DNA of 64,000 bases from Vibrio rhizosphaerae (GCF_024347095.1 NZ_AP024903.1:2604001-2668000), one strand, 5' to 3'; numbered from the stretch's first letter, positions 1 through 9,255 are shown. The notes: generated from the sequence alone by a model not told the origin. A program made the numbers and translations.

Positions 1-153
1 GTCCCGCCGGTCAGAACACTGGTTCCCAACTTGATAATAATTGTTTTTGATTGTCGTTCTTTTTCAGGTTGTTCTATGGCCATCATCAATCATACGATCT
101 AAGTAGAAAAGGAGAGATTCTTTTTAGCAATCAAAAGGACAATTCACAAGTAG

Positions 154-177
154 AAAAAGGTGCGACTGCACCTTTTT
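154..177 (-). terminator. Rho-independent terminator after crl
   Basis: A perfect 10-bp stem (AAAAAGGTGC with GCACCTTTTT) around a GACT loop lies 28 bp beyond the crl stop codon. Because the A-tract and T-tract flank the stem on both sides it could stop transcription in either direction. The rest of bases 1-205 shows no coding region that I can support. Confidence 0.8.
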
Positions 178-205
178 TAACAGAATAAGAAAAATAAGAG
201 GGGAA

Positions 206-598
206 CTATTTATCAACCAAAAGTGGATCGCAGGTGGTTAATTCACAACCAAATCGCTCTTTGAGTAACGTTTCCAACTTCTCATGGAATGCTTTTTGAG
301 TTCGATGTACTTCTTCTAATGCCTGAGGCCGAGGCTCTTCAAGGACCCAATTTCCAGCGTGGTCATATCGACCAATCGCATATTTTGCTTCAAACAACTG
401 AGCATCCGAGTGTGATAATGACATCCACCACCCCCAAAACTCTCTGACTTCCGGTGATTTCTTATCATTGACACAAACTGCGAGACAATCAAACAGATAA
501 GTTCCACTTTGATACTGTTCCTCTCTCAAATATGGACCTAACAATTTAAAAGCTGCATTTAGTCGGTGATGGGTTGGTTCCTTACTCAATTCTGGCAT
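206..598 (-). CDS. crl: Sigma factor-binding protein Crl
   Basis: This 130-residue protein matches Crl, the small cytoplasmic factor that binds RpoS (sigma S) and helps it assemble with core RNA polymerase. The family hallmark is clear: FDCLAVCVN followed by PEVREFWGWWM around residues 36-59, nearly identical to the E. coli block. Its length is close to the 133 residues of E. coli. The ATG at 598 is preceded by AGGAG at good spacing. It is the last gene of a minus-strand series (permease, gpt, frsA, crl) and is followed by a strong terminator. The C-terminal third is less conserved, as usual for the family. Confidence 0.93.
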   Translation of the reverse strand: MPELSKEPTHHRLNAAFKLLGPYLREEQYQSGTYLFDCLAVCVNDKKSPEVREFWGWWMSLSHSDAQLFEAKYAIGRYDHAGNWVLEEPRPQALEEVHRTQKAFHEKLETLLKERFGCELTTCDPLLVDK

Positions 599-681
599 TT
601 CGGCACTCCTTTTTTACAGAATTGCATGTCACTCTAAAACTCAACAAAGCGCATATCTTGTAAATAAAATAGCACAAAAAA

Positions 682-1926
682 TCACTCCATCAGTTCATCT
701 TCGAGCCAGTTTATCGCCAAATCGAGGGCTTGCTCATATCCGTGAAATAATGTTTTTGACTTAATCTCTTTTGACCGCCCGCCAACACTATAAGAGGCAA
801 CCAGTTGATTATCTGAATAAGGTGATACCGGATCACCTTCCAATCCCAAAGCCAGAATAGGGGTTTTTGTCTTTCTCCCGGTCAGAAAGCCTTGGGTTTT
901 GAGCGACCACGCTCGCAACTGCATCGATAAACTGTCAATATCGACTACATTTTTTCCTAAGCGAGATGCCAGTACATCCAGATACATCTTCGGCATCTGT
1001 TTGAGTTTTTCTGGAGAAGACAGAATCGCATGCACCGGAGCCCCCAGAGAGATACAAGCTCTGATTTTACTGGATTCAACAAATGATAACCGGATCATCG
1101 CATTGCCGCCAAAACGAAACCCAATGAGTCCGACCCGGTGGTGGTCGACCCAGGGCAAACGGGCAAGCTGATTCAGAACCGTTTGATGGAGAACAGAGGT
1201 ATCTTCGCTTAGCGGCCATTGCGAGTTATACCCAATCGACGGCATGTCCACCGTCAACATTGCAATATCTCTCTGCGCCAGATACTCCCGGAATAAACGC
1301 CACATATCGGTTTGCAGACTATCCAGCCCGGCCGTGACAATCACCACAGGCTGGGGGCGCTCCGTATGTGATAAATGCAGATGAGCTATAATTTTCTTGT
1401 TCTGATACGGAAATTCGAGCTGTTTCACAACATATCCAGAACGTTTTGCAGCTTCGGTATAAGCGGTGTTTGCCAATGCCTGAGCCTGAATGGCAAGTGT
1501 GTCATTTTTAAGATGTGGATATCCGGCAATACTGAAACATAAGGAAGCCGCAAACATCCGCTCAGCGGCAGCCTCCCCTTCAAGCTGAGCTGACTCATGC
1601 TGATAACGAACACCTAATTTATTCCATTCGTAAGTCCAGTTTCCTTGTCGATATCCCATCACCGTATCCAGCCAGCCATCAACAGTTCTGGAATGTGGTG
1701 AAGAGGCGATTCGCGCTAAAACTTCTTCCTGATCAATGGAATCGATACCCTGCCATGCCCATTGCATCCGTCTGAGTGTTCGATACCAGGCACCCTCAAT
1801 TTTTTGAGTGACAAATCCTTGACTACTTGACATGTATTGGGTCAATGCTGAGGTTTCTTTAGCCTGTTTATGATTGTCAAACAATCGTTCAGAAAGGTTT
1901 TCACTGTTCTTATTACTCTTAGGCAT
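682..1926 (-). CDS. frsA: Esterase FrsA (fermentation/respiration switch protein)
   Basis: The protein matches FrsA, an alpha/beta-hydrolase-like cytoplasmic protein first described as a partner of the unphosphorylated glucose PTS protein IIA-Glc and assigned esterase activity. The N-terminal part carries the family blocks NLSERLF, GYRQGNWTYEW and GYPHLKND. The hydrolase core shows TAGLDSLQTDMWRL, AMLTVDMPSIGYNS and the elbow-like GFRFGGNAM. I place the start at the ATG at 1926 (414 residues) because family members begin close to the NLSE(R/T)LF block. An in-frame TTG at 1947 would add seven residues. Neither start has a convincing ribosome-binding site. It is separated from gpt by a terminator, so it is probably transcribed from its own promoter. 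Confidence 0.9.
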   Translation of the reverse strand: MPKSNKNSENLSERLFDNHKQAKETSALTQYMSSSQGFVTQKIEGAWYRTLRRMQWAWQGIDSIDQEEVLARIASSPHSRTVDGWLDTVMGYRQGNWTYEWNKLGVRYQHESAQLEGEAAAERMFAASLCFSIAGYPHLKNDTLAIQAQALANTAYTEAAKRSGYVVKQLEFPYQNKKIIAHLHLSHTERPQPVVIVTAGLDSLQTDMWRLFREYLAQRDIAMLTVDMPSIGYNSQWPLSEDTSVLHQTVLNQLARLPWVDHHRVGLIGFRFGGNAMIRLSFVESSKIRACISLGAPVHAILSSPEKLKQMPKMYLDVLASRLGKNVVDIDSLSMQLRAWSLKTQGFLTGRKTKTPILALGLEGDPVSPYSDNQLVASYSVGGRSKEIKSKTLFHGYEQALDLAINWLEDELME

Positions 1927-1961
1927 AAATGGGGACCACGTCGGCAATGTTTAAATTCATC

Positions 1962-1992
1962 AAAAAAAAATGGCCCATAACAGGACCATTTT
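1962..1992 (-). terminator. Rho-independent terminator after gpt
   Basis: On the minus strand an AAAATGG-x-CC stem pairs with GG-x-CCATTTT (one internal mismatch) around a six-base loop, and is followed by a run of nine T. It lies between the gpt stop and the frsA start and should end the permease-gpt transcript. Confidence 0.8.
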
Positions 1993-2023
1993 CTCAAATT
2001 AGCATCAATTCATATGAAAAGAT

Positions 2024-2488
2024 CTATTTCAGCTTACGATTCACTGGCTCAACATAGGATAGTACAGTATCCCAAGGTTGTTCAATCCATGTATCCTGAG
2101 CCACATCAACGATATATTCGTCAACTAAATCTTTACCGGCCGGTTTGGCACACACTGTGATAAGTTTAGCTTTTGGGTACAACTCGCGAATTTTACGTGC
2201 TGTATCACCGCTATCAACTAAATCATCGACAATCAAATACCCTTCACCATCATGTTCAGGTGCTTTGAGCACGCTCATATCGCGCTGATGATCATGGTCA
2301 TAACTAGAAATACAGATAGTATCGACGTAACGAATCCCCAGCTCCCGAGCAAGAATTGCCGCTGGCACAAGTCCACCACGACTCACCCCAATCAGACCTT
2401 TCCACTGTTCTGCAGGCATTTGGCGCTCAGCGAGCTGACGGCAATACATCTGCATATTATCCCATGTAATCAGGAATCTTTTGCTCAT
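2024..2488 (-). CDS. gpt: Xanthine (guanine) phosphoribosyltransferase
   Basis: Gpt transfers the phosphoribosyl group of PRPP to guanine, xanthine and, more weakly, hypoxanthine, which salvages purine bases at the inner face of the membrane. The 154-residue length is close to that of E. coli Gpt (152). The PRPP-binding signature is [17 protein letters not shown] near residue 85, and [18 protein letters not shown] near residue 35 is the phosphate-binding loop of the family. It starts 37 bp after the stop of the upstream purine permease, so the two genes probably share one transcript and one PurR-type control site. Confidence 0.95.
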   Translation of the reverse strand: MSKRFLITWDNMQMYCRQLAERQMPAEQWKGLIGVSRGGLVPAAILARELGIRYVDTICISSYDHDHQRDMSVLKAPEHDGEGYLIVDDLVDSGDTARKIRELYPKAKLITVCAKPAGKDLVDEYIVDVAQDTWIEQPWDTVLSYVEPVNRKLK

Positions 2489-2525
2489 TGTTCTCTATCC
2501 AATTTTTTATCTAAAATCTAATTCG

Positions 2526-3815
2526 TTAACCTGCGATATATTTTACAACAAAAATCGCAGCCATGACCCACACACTGAGTGAAACATGACGGGCTTTACC
2601 GCTCAAGAGTTTAATCACCGCATACGAGATAAAACCTAAAGAGATACCTTCAGCAATTGAAGAGGTAAGAGGCATCATTAAACAGGTCACGACAACAGGC
2701 GCAGCCTCCGTGAGATCCCGCCAGTCAATACCAACCAAACCGGATAGCATCAGAATAGACACATAAAGGAGTGCACCTGCGGTTGCGTATGCGGGAATCA
2801 TTCCAGCAAGCGGCGCAAAGAATAAAGCAAACAGGAAGAGAATTCCAACAACAACCGCTGTCAATCCGGTTCGTCCGCCAGTTGCAACACCAGCCGCACT
2901 CTCAATGTAAGACGTGGTATTCGATGTTCCGAGTAACGCACCGGCAACCGTTGCAGAAGAGTCGGCCAACAATGCCCGATTCAGACGCGGAATTTTTCCG
3001 TCTTCGCCAATAAGTTCTGCTTTCTGAGCAACACCGACAAGTGTTCCGGCGGTATCAAACAGGTCGACGAACAAGAATGCAAACACAACCGAGATCATGC
3101 CAACATCTAATAGTGCAGAAAAATCCAGCTGTAAAAATGTCGGGGCTATACTTGGCGGCATTGAAACCAACCCGGTCCAATGGACATCACCGATCATCAA
3201 ACCAATCGCACTGATCGCCAAAATAGCAATCATCACCCCACCTTTCACATTACGATAAACCAGTGCGATCGTGAGAAAGAAACCGAGGGCGCCTAAAACA
3301 CAATGCAGCGAAGTAATATGGCCAAGAGAAACCAGTGTCGCTGGATTATCAACGATAATCCCTGCATTTTTTAACGCGATAAAAGCAAGAAACAGACCGA
3401 TCCCTGACGAAATACCGGTCCTTAAAGACATTGGAATTGAATTGATAATCCATTCCCGAATCTTAAATAAACTCAGTAGGATGAACAACACGCCTGAAGC
3501 AAAGACTGCTGCCAAAGCAACCTGCCACGTATACCCCATGCCGAGCACGACAGTATAGGTGAAAAATGCATTCAGTCCCATCCCCGGCGCCAGCGCTATC
3601 GGATAATTCGCGACAAACCCCATGATGAAACAGCCAACAGCAGCTGCCAGACACGTTGCCACAAAAACGGCGCCATGATCCATGCCTGTATCCGCTAGAA
3701 TTGCTGGATTCACAAAAATGATATAAGCCATGGTCAGAAAAGTCGTAATTCCCGCAATGACTTCTGTTCGCATGGTTGTCCCATGTTCACTCAGTTTAAA
3801 TAGCTTCTCGAGCAT
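2526..3815 (-). CDS. NCS2-type purine base permease (adenine/guanine/hypoxanthine)
   Basis: This 429-residue membrane protein belongs to the AzgA-like branch of the nucleobase/cation symporters, which import adenine, guanine or hypoxanthine with protons. Family marks are the N-terminal RTEVIAGITTFLTMAYIIFVNP, APGMGLNAFFTY in the third membrane region, RTGISSGIGLFLA, VFAFLFVDLFDTAGTLVGV and the SNTTSYIESAAGVATGGRTG segment (quoted in parts). Hydrophobic spans cover nearly the whole length, consistent with 12-14 helices. The exact base specificity cannot be read from sequence. It is the first gene of a two-gene operon with gpt, and a PurR-box-like site lies upstream. Confidence 0.9.
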   Translation of the reverse strand: MLEKLFKLSEHGTTMRTEVIAGITTFLTMAYIIFVNPAILADTGMDHGAVFVATCLAAAVGCFIMGFVANYPIALAPGMGLNAFFTYTVVLGMGYTWQVALAAVFASGVLFILLSLFKIREWIINSIPMSLRTGISSGIGLFLAFIALKNAGIIVDNPATLVSLGHITSLHCVLGALGFFLTIALVYRNVKGGVMIAILAISAIGLMIGDVHWTGLVSMPPSIAPTFLQLDFSALLDVGMISVVFAFLFVDLFDTAGTLVGVAQKAELIGEDGKIPRLNRALLADSSATVAGALLGTSNTTSYIESAAGVATGGRTGLTAVVVGILFLFALFFAPLAGMIPAYATAGALLYVSILMLSGLVGIDWRDLTEAAPVVVTCLMMPLTSSIAEGISLGFISYAVIKLLSGKARHVSLSVWVMAAIFVVKYIAG

Positions 3816-3835
3816 GATGGTTCCTATATAGATTC

Positions 3836-3851
3836 AAGTAAACGGTTGCGT
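3836..3851 (-). promoter_or_regulatory. PurR operator candidate for permease-gpt
   Basis: On the minus strand the 16-mer ACGCAACCGTTTACTT agrees at every fixed position with the remembered PurR consensus ANGCAANCGNTTNCNT. It starts about 17 bases downstream of a perfect TATAAT (plus-strand positions 3868-3873) and about 21 bases upstream of the permease ATG, where bound repressor would block transcription. Purine-dependent repression of this salvage operon is inferred from that. Confidence 0.7.
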
Positions 3852-3867
3852 AAACGATTGGGAGGCG

Positions 3868-3873
3868 ATTATA
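3868..3873 (-). promoter_or_regulatory. -10 element of the permease-gpt promoter
   Basis: The minus strand reads TATAAT here. The matching -35 is weak (TAGAAT at 17-base spacing). The location directly before the PurR-like box supports a regulated sigma-70 promoter. Confidence 0.5.
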
Positions 3874-4042
3874 GAGAGTAAAGACGGCAAATTCTAGCGC
3901 AATTGATATAAAAACTGACCTAATAGTCAAGTTTATGAAACCTTGTAAATATCTCGATTTACACGGTATCGATTATCAAAATATCGGAGTCATCCCCATC
4001 TGTGATTGCATCAGACAAGCAGGCTCAACCGCACGGTAGGAT

Positions 4043-4070
4043 AAAAAAACGCCACTTCATATGAAGTGGC
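4043..4070 (-). terminator. Minus-strand terminator with perfect 20-bp palindrome
   Basis: The palindrome at 4051-4070 (GCCACTTCATATGAAGTGGC) is followed on the minus strand by GTTTTTTT. This is a textbook terminator, and it is the 3' anchor of the candidate small RNA. Confidence 0.8.
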
Positions 4071-4273
4071 GATGGAAAGGGGTCAAAATCTTCCAATAAA
4101 TTTAGGGGTGAACAAAAATGTCCGAGCCACAAGTTTCTATCGGTGCCAACTGAACAACAGACCATCAGAGCAAATCGGTCTAATCAGAGCCTCGAATATT
4201 CCCCATCGTTCTCGTTGGAAAATACTTCATTCAGGCGTCCCAATAAACGGGTTCAATAGAAGCGTTGCAGGCA
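4043..4273 (-). ncRNA. Candidate intergenic small RNA, minus strand
   Basis: No credible gene lies between the permease and pepD (3816-4629), yet a strong factor-independent terminator on the minus strand sits at 4043-4070. It has stem GCCACTTC/GAAGTGGC with an ATAT loop, followed by seven T. There is no protein gene for it to terminate. About 210 bases upstream on the same strand is a promoter-like pair, TTGTAA (4302-4307) and TATATT (4280-4285) at 16-base spacing. Together these delimit a transcript of roughly 230 nucleotides with a possible internal AGACC/GGTCT hairpin. I do not recognise it as 6S, Spot 42, GcvB, RyhB, Qrr or a Csr RNA. The boundaries are estimates. Confidence 0.45.
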
Positions 4274-4629
4274 GATTCAAATATACCATAAAGAAAATTT
4301 ATTACAACAAAACCGTGATAAAAATCAAATAAAGCCAGATTTAGTTAAATTTTATTGAGATTTATGTAATTTAATTACCAAAATAAAACTTTTTGATGAA
4401 ATTTTATTCCCTAACCTCAACAACAATAATCAATGCAGCTCATATTGATTTTAAAAAAAACATTTGTCGAACTATCCCCTGCATGATGAGGGTGATATTC
4501 TCTTGCTATCGACTGGTGCACAGGGTCTTCAGTACAAACGAACGCTCAAGTACAGACTAAACTTTACGCACCAACTCAGTTTGATTTGATCCACTTTTCA
4601 TCAACCACGTTGTGGAACAGGAGTCTTCA

Positions 4630-6111
4630 GTGTCAGAATTCCAATCCGAAATCAGTCATCTTTCACCATCTCTTGTCTGGAAATTTTTCGATAAGATATG
4701 TTCTATCCCGCATCCTTCATATCATGAAGAAAATCTCGCACAATACATTATCGAATGGGCTCAAGAGCAATCGCTTGATGTCAGACGAGATCCTACAGGT
4801 AACATTTTTATTAAAAAACCGGCCACATCAGGCATGGAAAACCGAAAAGGGGTTGTTTTACAGGCGCATCTGGATATGGTGCCCCAAAAAAATGAAGAGA
4901 CGGTTCACAACTTCGAACAAGATCCGATTCGCCCTTACATTGACGGAGACTGGGTCACCGCTCAAGGCACGACTCTCGGTGCAGACAATGGGATTGGAAT
5001 GGCAACCTGTCTTGCTGTTTTAGCCGCCGATAATATCCAACATGGTCCTTTAGAAGTGCTGTTGACCATCAATGAAGAGGCAGGCATGACGGGTGCGTTT
5101 GGTCTGGAGCCGGGTTACCTTGAAGGCGAGATCCTGCTGAATACGGACTCAGAACAGGAAGGCGAAGTTTACGTCGGATGTGCCGGAGGTATTAACGGAC
5201 TACTCGCGTTTGATATTGAACGGAGTCCGGTACCGGCAAACCATGTCATCCGCAAACTCCAGCTCAAAGGTCTCAAAGGTGGCCATTCAGGCTGTGATAT
5301 CCATCTTGGCCGCGGCAATGCCAATCAATTATTAGCTCGATTTTTGGCACAACATGCCAAACCACTTGCATTCCGACTGATTGATTTTCAGGGTGGCTCA
5401 TTGAGAAATGCGATTCCGCGTGAAGGTTTTGTGACTTTATGCCTCCCTGAAGAAAATGCATCCGAACTCGCTGAAGCATTCCAACGTTTCTCCGCAACCA
5501 TTCGTCAGGAACTGGAACAGACAGAAGGCAATATCATCACCGAATGTCATGATATTGAGCTGGATCCGCAACGGCATCAGGTATTTGATTTATCGACTCA
5601 GCAACGTTTCATTGCCACACTCAATGCCAGCCCCAATGGCGTGATTCGGATGAGTGACGATTTTCCCGGCGTGGTCGAAACCTCACTGAATCTGGGAGTG
5701 GTCAAAACAGATGAATCGACAGTTTCTATCCTCAGCTTAGTCCGTTCTTTAATCGACTCCGGCCGTCAACAGGTAGAAAGCCGTCTGAGATCGATAGCCG
5801 AACTCGCCCATGCGCATGTTGATTTTTACGATGCCTATCCCGGGTGGAAGCCTGATACGAATTCAGCCATTATGGCCATCTTCAGGGAACAGTATGAAAA
5901 TATTTATGGTCATAAACCAAATATTATGGTCATTCATGCCGGTCTCGAATGTGGATTATTCAAACGTCCGTATCCGGAGATGGATATGGTATCGTTCGGC
6001 CCGACGATTAAGTTCCCACACTCCCCGGATGAAAAAGTGCAAATCAGCACCGTTCAGCAATTCTGGGAACAGATGATCGTTATGCTGAAAAGCATTCCAG
6101 AGAAAGACTAA
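4630..6111 (+). CDS. pepD: Aminoacyl-histidine dipeptidase (cytosolic dipeptidase, PepD)
   Basis: PepD is a zinc-dependent M20-family dipeptidase that cleaves many unblocked dipeptides, including carnosine-like ones, in the cytoplasm. Metal-site and family motifs are evident: VLQAHLDMVPQ near residue 77, GADNGIGMA near 116, NEEAGMTGAFGL near 147, NTDSEQEGEVYVGCAGG near 172, LKGGHSGCDIHLGRGNAN in the lid domain and HAGLECGLFKRPYPEMDMVS near the C terminus. I choose the GTG at 4630 because AGGAG lies six bases before it and the protein (493 residues) then begins like its homologues. A GTG at 4612 lacks a ribosome-binding site. Confidence 0.95.
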   Translation: MSEFQSEISHLSPSLVWKFFDKICSIPHPSYHEENLAQYIIEWAQEQSLDVRRDPTGNIFIKKPATSGMENRKGVVLQAHLDMVPQKNEETVHNFEQDPIRPYIDGDWVTAQGTTLGADNGIGMATCLAVLAADNIQHGPLEVLLTINEEAGMTGAFGLEPGYLEGEILLNTDSEQEGEVYVGCAGGINGLLAFDIERSPVPANHVIRKLQLKGLKGGHSGCDIHLGRGNANQLLARFLAQHAKPLAFRLIDFQGGSLRNAIPREGFVTLCLPEENASELAEAFQRFSATIRQELEQTEGNIITECHDIELDPQRHQVFDLSTQQRFIATLNASPNGVIRMSDDFPGVVETSLNLGVVKTDESTVSILSLVRSLIDSGRQQVESRLRSIAELAHAHVDFYDAYPGWKPDTNSAIMAIFREQYENIYGHKPNIMVIHAGLECGLFKRPYPEMDMVSFGPTIKFPHSPDEKVQISTVQQFWEQMIVMLKSIPEKD

Positions 6112-6467
6112 GTCACGGTATGCCGTAGCGGAAAATGACAACGCCGCTACGGTGAATACCATACGAACATGATGCAAATTTAGGCAACTTATCTCATTGA
6201 AAATAAAAATAATTTAGCCAAAATTTTCAGCACACACTCTCTATTATGATTATTTATCGTGACGGATAATTTTTTTATTCGCTCAATCCTGAAACTGCTG
6301 GTAGTGTTCCCACAGGCAAAGTCACACCTGTTTAAAAATTAAGCGCATTTCTGTATAAGAGACTCCCCAGAGGTTATGATTACCAATGGGGGGAACAGCC
6401 TTGCAGGAATAAAATTGCCCAGCGCCTTTCCTATCGATTCAACGTCTATTAATCGAAGAACACAAAG
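6112..6467 (+). other. Intergenic stretch between pepD and the rim operon
   Basis: These 356 bases contain no supported gene. Near the left end, 6117-6160 holds an inverted repeat with a 9-bp core stem (CCGTAGCGG at 6123-6131, CCGCTACGG at 6144-6152) and outer arms GGTAT/ATACC, but no T-tract follows. The remainder is AT-rich and presumably carries the promoter and leader of the RimB-RimK operon. I see no recognisable riboswitch or tRNA. Confidence 0.5.
6117..6160. repeat. Inverted repeat after pepD
   Basis: Arms CCGTAGCGG/CCGCTACGG are perfect, and outer arms GGTAT/ATACC extend the dyad. It may end pepD transcription or protect its 3' end, but it lacks the U-tract of a classical terminator. 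Confidence 0.5.
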
Positions 6468-6908
6468 ATGAATGAAAAAATTATGATTGGCTGGAGAGAG
6501 ACTCTGAGTCTCCCAGCTTTGGGAATTCCCGCGATCAATGCAAAGATCGATACTGGCGCAAAGACATCTTGTCTCCACGCATTTAAAGTGAAAGCCTTTA
6601 AAAAAGAAGGCGTACAATGGGTACGATTCTGGCTGCATCCCCGTCAGAAGGACGATTCAGAAGTTGTCATTTGCGAAGCGCCTGTGATTGATCGGCGGAT
6701 CGTCAGAAACTCCGGCGGCTATGAGGAAAAACGTTATGTTATCCGAACAGATCTCAAGCTAGGTACCGAACAGTGGCCGATCGATATTACGCTGACAAAT
6801 CGTGAAAATATGGCATTCCGAATGTTACTCGGCAGGACAGCGATGCGCCCAAGACTCATCGTTGACCCGGATGCATCATTTCTACTGAACTCTGGTGATC
6901 ACGCATGA
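6468..6908 (+). CDS. RimB-like retropepsin-type peptidase (former ATP-dependent zinc protease family)
   Basis: This 146-residue protein belongs to the family once called ATP-dependent zinc protease (Pfam Zn_protease) and now viewed as single-domain retropepsin-like aspartic peptidases. The flap-less core shows [12 protein letters not shown] at residues 27-38, where Asp28 would be the catalytic aspartate, and ends with [16 protein letters not shown], the second conserved block of the fold. The gene overlaps rimK by four bases (ATGA). In several gammaproteobacteria a RimB-type peptidase trims the glutamate tails that RimK adds to ribosomal protein S6. That role is inferred here from family and linkage. 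Confidence 0.85.
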   Translation: MNEKIMIGWRETLSLPALGIPAINAKIDTGAKTSCLHAFKVKAFKKEGVQWVRFWLHPRQKDDSEVVICEAPVIDRRIVRNSGGYEEKRYVIRTDLKLGTEQWPIDITLTNRENMAFRMLLGRTAMRPRLIVDPDASFLLNSGDHA

Positions 6909-7810
6909 AAATTGGCATTCTTTCGAGAAACAGCTCGCTCTATTCAACTCAGCGACTGATTGAAGCATGTAAAGAGCGGGGACATGAATATAAAGTGATC
7001 GACGCTTTACGTTGTTACATGAATATCAACTCAGAAAAACCGGAAATTCATTTTAAGGGAGAGCAGTTATCCGGGTTTGATGCCATTATTCCACGCATCG
7101 GGGCATCGGTAACGTTTTATGGCACAGCCGTTTTACGGCAGTTTGAAATGATGGGCGTTTATCCGGTCAATGAATCCGTCGCCATCAGTCGTTCCAGAGA
7201 TAAACTTCGCTCTATGCAATTACTGTCCAGAAAAGGCATTGGTATGCCGATTACCGGATTTGCCAGCAAACCCGATGATATCAAGGATTTATTGAATATG
7301 GTCGGCGGTGCACCGGTTGTGATCAAACTCCTTGAAGGCACACAAGGGATTGGCGTCGTTTTAGCTGAAAACCGTAAAGCTGCGGAAAGTGTGATTGAGG
7401 CCTTTATGGGACTCAAGGCAAACATCATGGTGCAAGAGTACGTCAAGGAAGCCGGTGGGGCTGATATCCGTTGTTTTGTGATTGGTGATAAAGTGATTGC
7501 CTCGATGAAGCGTCAAGGCGCAGAAGGCGAATTCCGTTCAAACCTACACCGGGGCGGAACAGCAACACTGGTCAAAATCTCTCCTCTGGAACGTAAAACC
7601 GCCATTGATGCCGCCAAGATTATGGGACTCAATGTTGCCGGAGTTGACCTACTCCGCTCATCTCGCGGCCCATTGGTGATGGAAGTCAATTCCTCTCCGG
7701 GTTTAGAAGGGATTGAAAAAGCGACAGGCAAAGATATCGCAGGGATGATCATTGATTTTGTCGAGAAGAATGCCCAAGCGAGAAAAACGAGAACTCGGGG
7801 ACGAGGATAA
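6905..7810 (+). CDS. rimK: Ribosomal protein S6 glutamate ligase RimK
   Basis: RimK is an ATP-grasp ligase that adds glutamate residues to the C terminus of ribosomal protein S6 and can make poly-alpha-glutamate. The protein is 301 residues (E. coli 300). Its ATP-grasp features are [18 protein letters not shown] near residue 132, [18 protein letters not shown] near 176, and [22 protein letters not shown] near 259, which carries the magnesium ligands. It is translationally coupled to the RimB-like gene by a four-base overlap. The C-terminal tail is basic and arginine-rich (about residues 291-301), probably species-variable. Confidence 0.95.
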   Translation: MKIGILSRNSSLYSTQRLIEACKERGHEYKVIDALRCYMNINSEKPEIHFKGEQLSGFDAIIPRIGASVTFYGTAVLRQFEMMGVYPVNESVAISRSRDKLRSMQLLSRKGIGMPITGFASKPDDIKDLLNMVGGAPVVIKLLEGTQGIGVVLAENRKAAESVIEAFMGLKANIMVQEYVKEAGGADIRCFVIGDKVIASMKRQGAEGEFRSNLHRGGTATLVKISPLERKTAIDAAKIMGLNVAGVDLLRSSRGPLVMEVNSSPGLEGIEKATGKDIAGMIIDFVEKNAQARKTRTRGRG

Positions 7811-7817
7811 CCGATGC

Positions 7818-7848
7818 CCTCAAGAGCCATTCAAACCGGCTCTTGAGG
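7818..7848. repeat. Inverted repeat between convergent rimK and the NSS transporter
   Basis: An 11-bp perfect stem (CCTCAAGAGCC/GGCTCTTGAGG) with a nine-base loop follows the rimK stop. It has no T-run on either strand, so it may be a Rho-associated or mRNA-protecting hairpin rather than a classical terminator. Confidence 0.5.
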
Positions 7849-7887
7849 AGATACCTGCACGAAGATCGAGTTATGACAATCTAAATA

Positions 7888-9255
7888 TCAAGAAAATAGA
7901 GAAAACCACATCACAGCGACAACAAAGAGCGGGCAAACATATTTAATATATGCCGGCCATAAACGCCCGAACCAATGTTGAGAAACACCCGGGAATCCAT
8001 GCTGAAGTTCGGTTATTTTCGCGCGATGACGCCAGACCCATCCGCCAAACAGACAGAACATCAAAGCAGCAAGCGGTTGTAGGTAATGTGTAGCGAGCAT
8101 CACCACTAAGCCAAACAGTTCATGGAAATGATAGAGCACCACAGCACTGAAGAGTGCAATGACAGTACCCAGTGCCCATGTCGTGCCATTCCGGCTGGTG
8201 CTCCAGCGTTCACTGACGAGCGTAACCGGGCATTCAAGCATGGATATCGATGAAGTCAGCGCGGCAATCGTCAACAACAGAAAGAAGATAATTGCAAAAA
8301 ACTGCCCGAAAATTCCTAAACTCTCGAACATCATCGGTAATACACGAAAAACCAGTGTATCGGAATTGAGTAAACTCCCATCGGCAGCATAAATTTCAAC
8401 GCCTTGTTTCATGGCCACAAACATCGCCGGCATAACCACCAGCCCTGCAATAAAAGCAACGCCGGTATCAACCAGTGTGACACTCAACGCCATTTTGGGG
8501 AGGTTCTCTTTTTTACTCAAATACGAACCATACACCAACATCGAGCAACCACCGATGGTCAGCGAAAAGAATCCCTGTCCCATCGCAGCAAGAATCAAGT
8601 CTTTATTCCATATTTTGCTGAAGTCAGGAATCAGATACTGTTTCAGTCCTTCAATGGCACCGTCTTGCATCAAGATATAAACGAACAATACGGCAAAGAG
8701 AATAAACAAGGCAGGCATCAAACGTGTAGACCATTTTTCGATCCCCTGTTTGACACCCCCCTGAACAATCAGAATCGTTAAAACATAGAAAATCACGGTG
8801 CCGAATAAATTACGTTCAACAGAGAAACCTTCTAACCACTGAGACAGTTCTCCCCACCCGAATAGCTGGCAGAATGCGGCAAGAAAAAAGCAGATGATCC
8901 ATCCCCCGACAATACTGTAAAACGCGAGTACCGCACAGGGAACACTTAACCCCAACCATCCCACACCGGCAGCAAATTTCTGAGTTCTCGGTTGAGATGA
9001 AAGCGCACGCATGCTATCGACTGGATTGGCTTGACCGTGACGACCAATTGCCATTTCAACCACCAACATCGGAAAAGCAACAAAAGCAATCAGAATCAGA
9101 TAAACCAACAGGAAAGCACCGCCACCATTACTGGCAACCTGAGTTGGAAATCCCCAGATATTGCCTAACCCCACTGCAGCACCGGAAGCCGAAAGAATAA
9201 AACCAAGTCGAGACGCGAAAAAATCACGTGAGGAAGATTGTGGCATACTACTCAT
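7888..9255 (-). CDS. Sodium-dependent transporter, NSS/SNF family
   Basis: The protein is a bacterial neurotransmitter:sodium symporter homologue, moving an amino acid or related solute with Na+ across the inner membrane. Its first helix carries the sodium- and substrate-site sequence GFILSASGAAVGLGNIWGFP followed by NGGGAFLLVYL, the family signature. About 11-12 hydrophobic spans follow. The substrate cannot be read from the sequence. The start is uncertain: ATG at 9255 gives 455 residues, ATG at 9246 gives 452 and a TTG at 9288 gives 466. None has a good ribosome-binding site. Genes on both sides are unrelated and it is probably monocistronic. Confidence 0.85.
   Translation of the reverse strand: MSSMPQSSSRDFFASRLGFILSASGAAVGLGNIWGFPTQVASNGGGAFLLVYLILIAFVAFPMLVVEMAIGRHGQANPVDSMRALSSQPRTQKFAAGVGWLGLSVPCAVLAFYSIVGGWIICFFLAAFCQLFGWGELSQWLEGFSVERNLFGTVIFYVLTILIVQGGVKQGIEKWSTRLMPALFILFAVLFVYILMQDGAIEGLKQYLIPDFSKIWNKDLILAAMGQGFFSLTIGGCSMLVYGSYLSKKENLPKMALSVTLVDTGVAFIAGLVVMPAMFVAMKQGVEIYAADGSLLNSDTLVFRVLPMMFESLGIFGQFFAIIFFLLLTIAALTSSISMLECPVTLVSERWSTSRNGTTWALGTVIALFSAVVLYHFHELFGLVVMLATHYLQPLAALMFCLFGGWVWRHRAKITELQHGFPGVSQHWFGRLWPAYIKYVCPLFVVAVMWFSLFS

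Noticed and set aside
4066..4332. 88-residue ORF over the candidate small RNA
   Set aside because: It starts inside the terminator palindrome, has no ribosome-binding site, and its C terminus is Lys/Ile-rich low-complexity translation of AT-rich DNA.
4612..4629. Earlier GTG start for pepD
   Set aside because: The ribosome-binding site AGGAG lies after it and fits the GTG at 4630.
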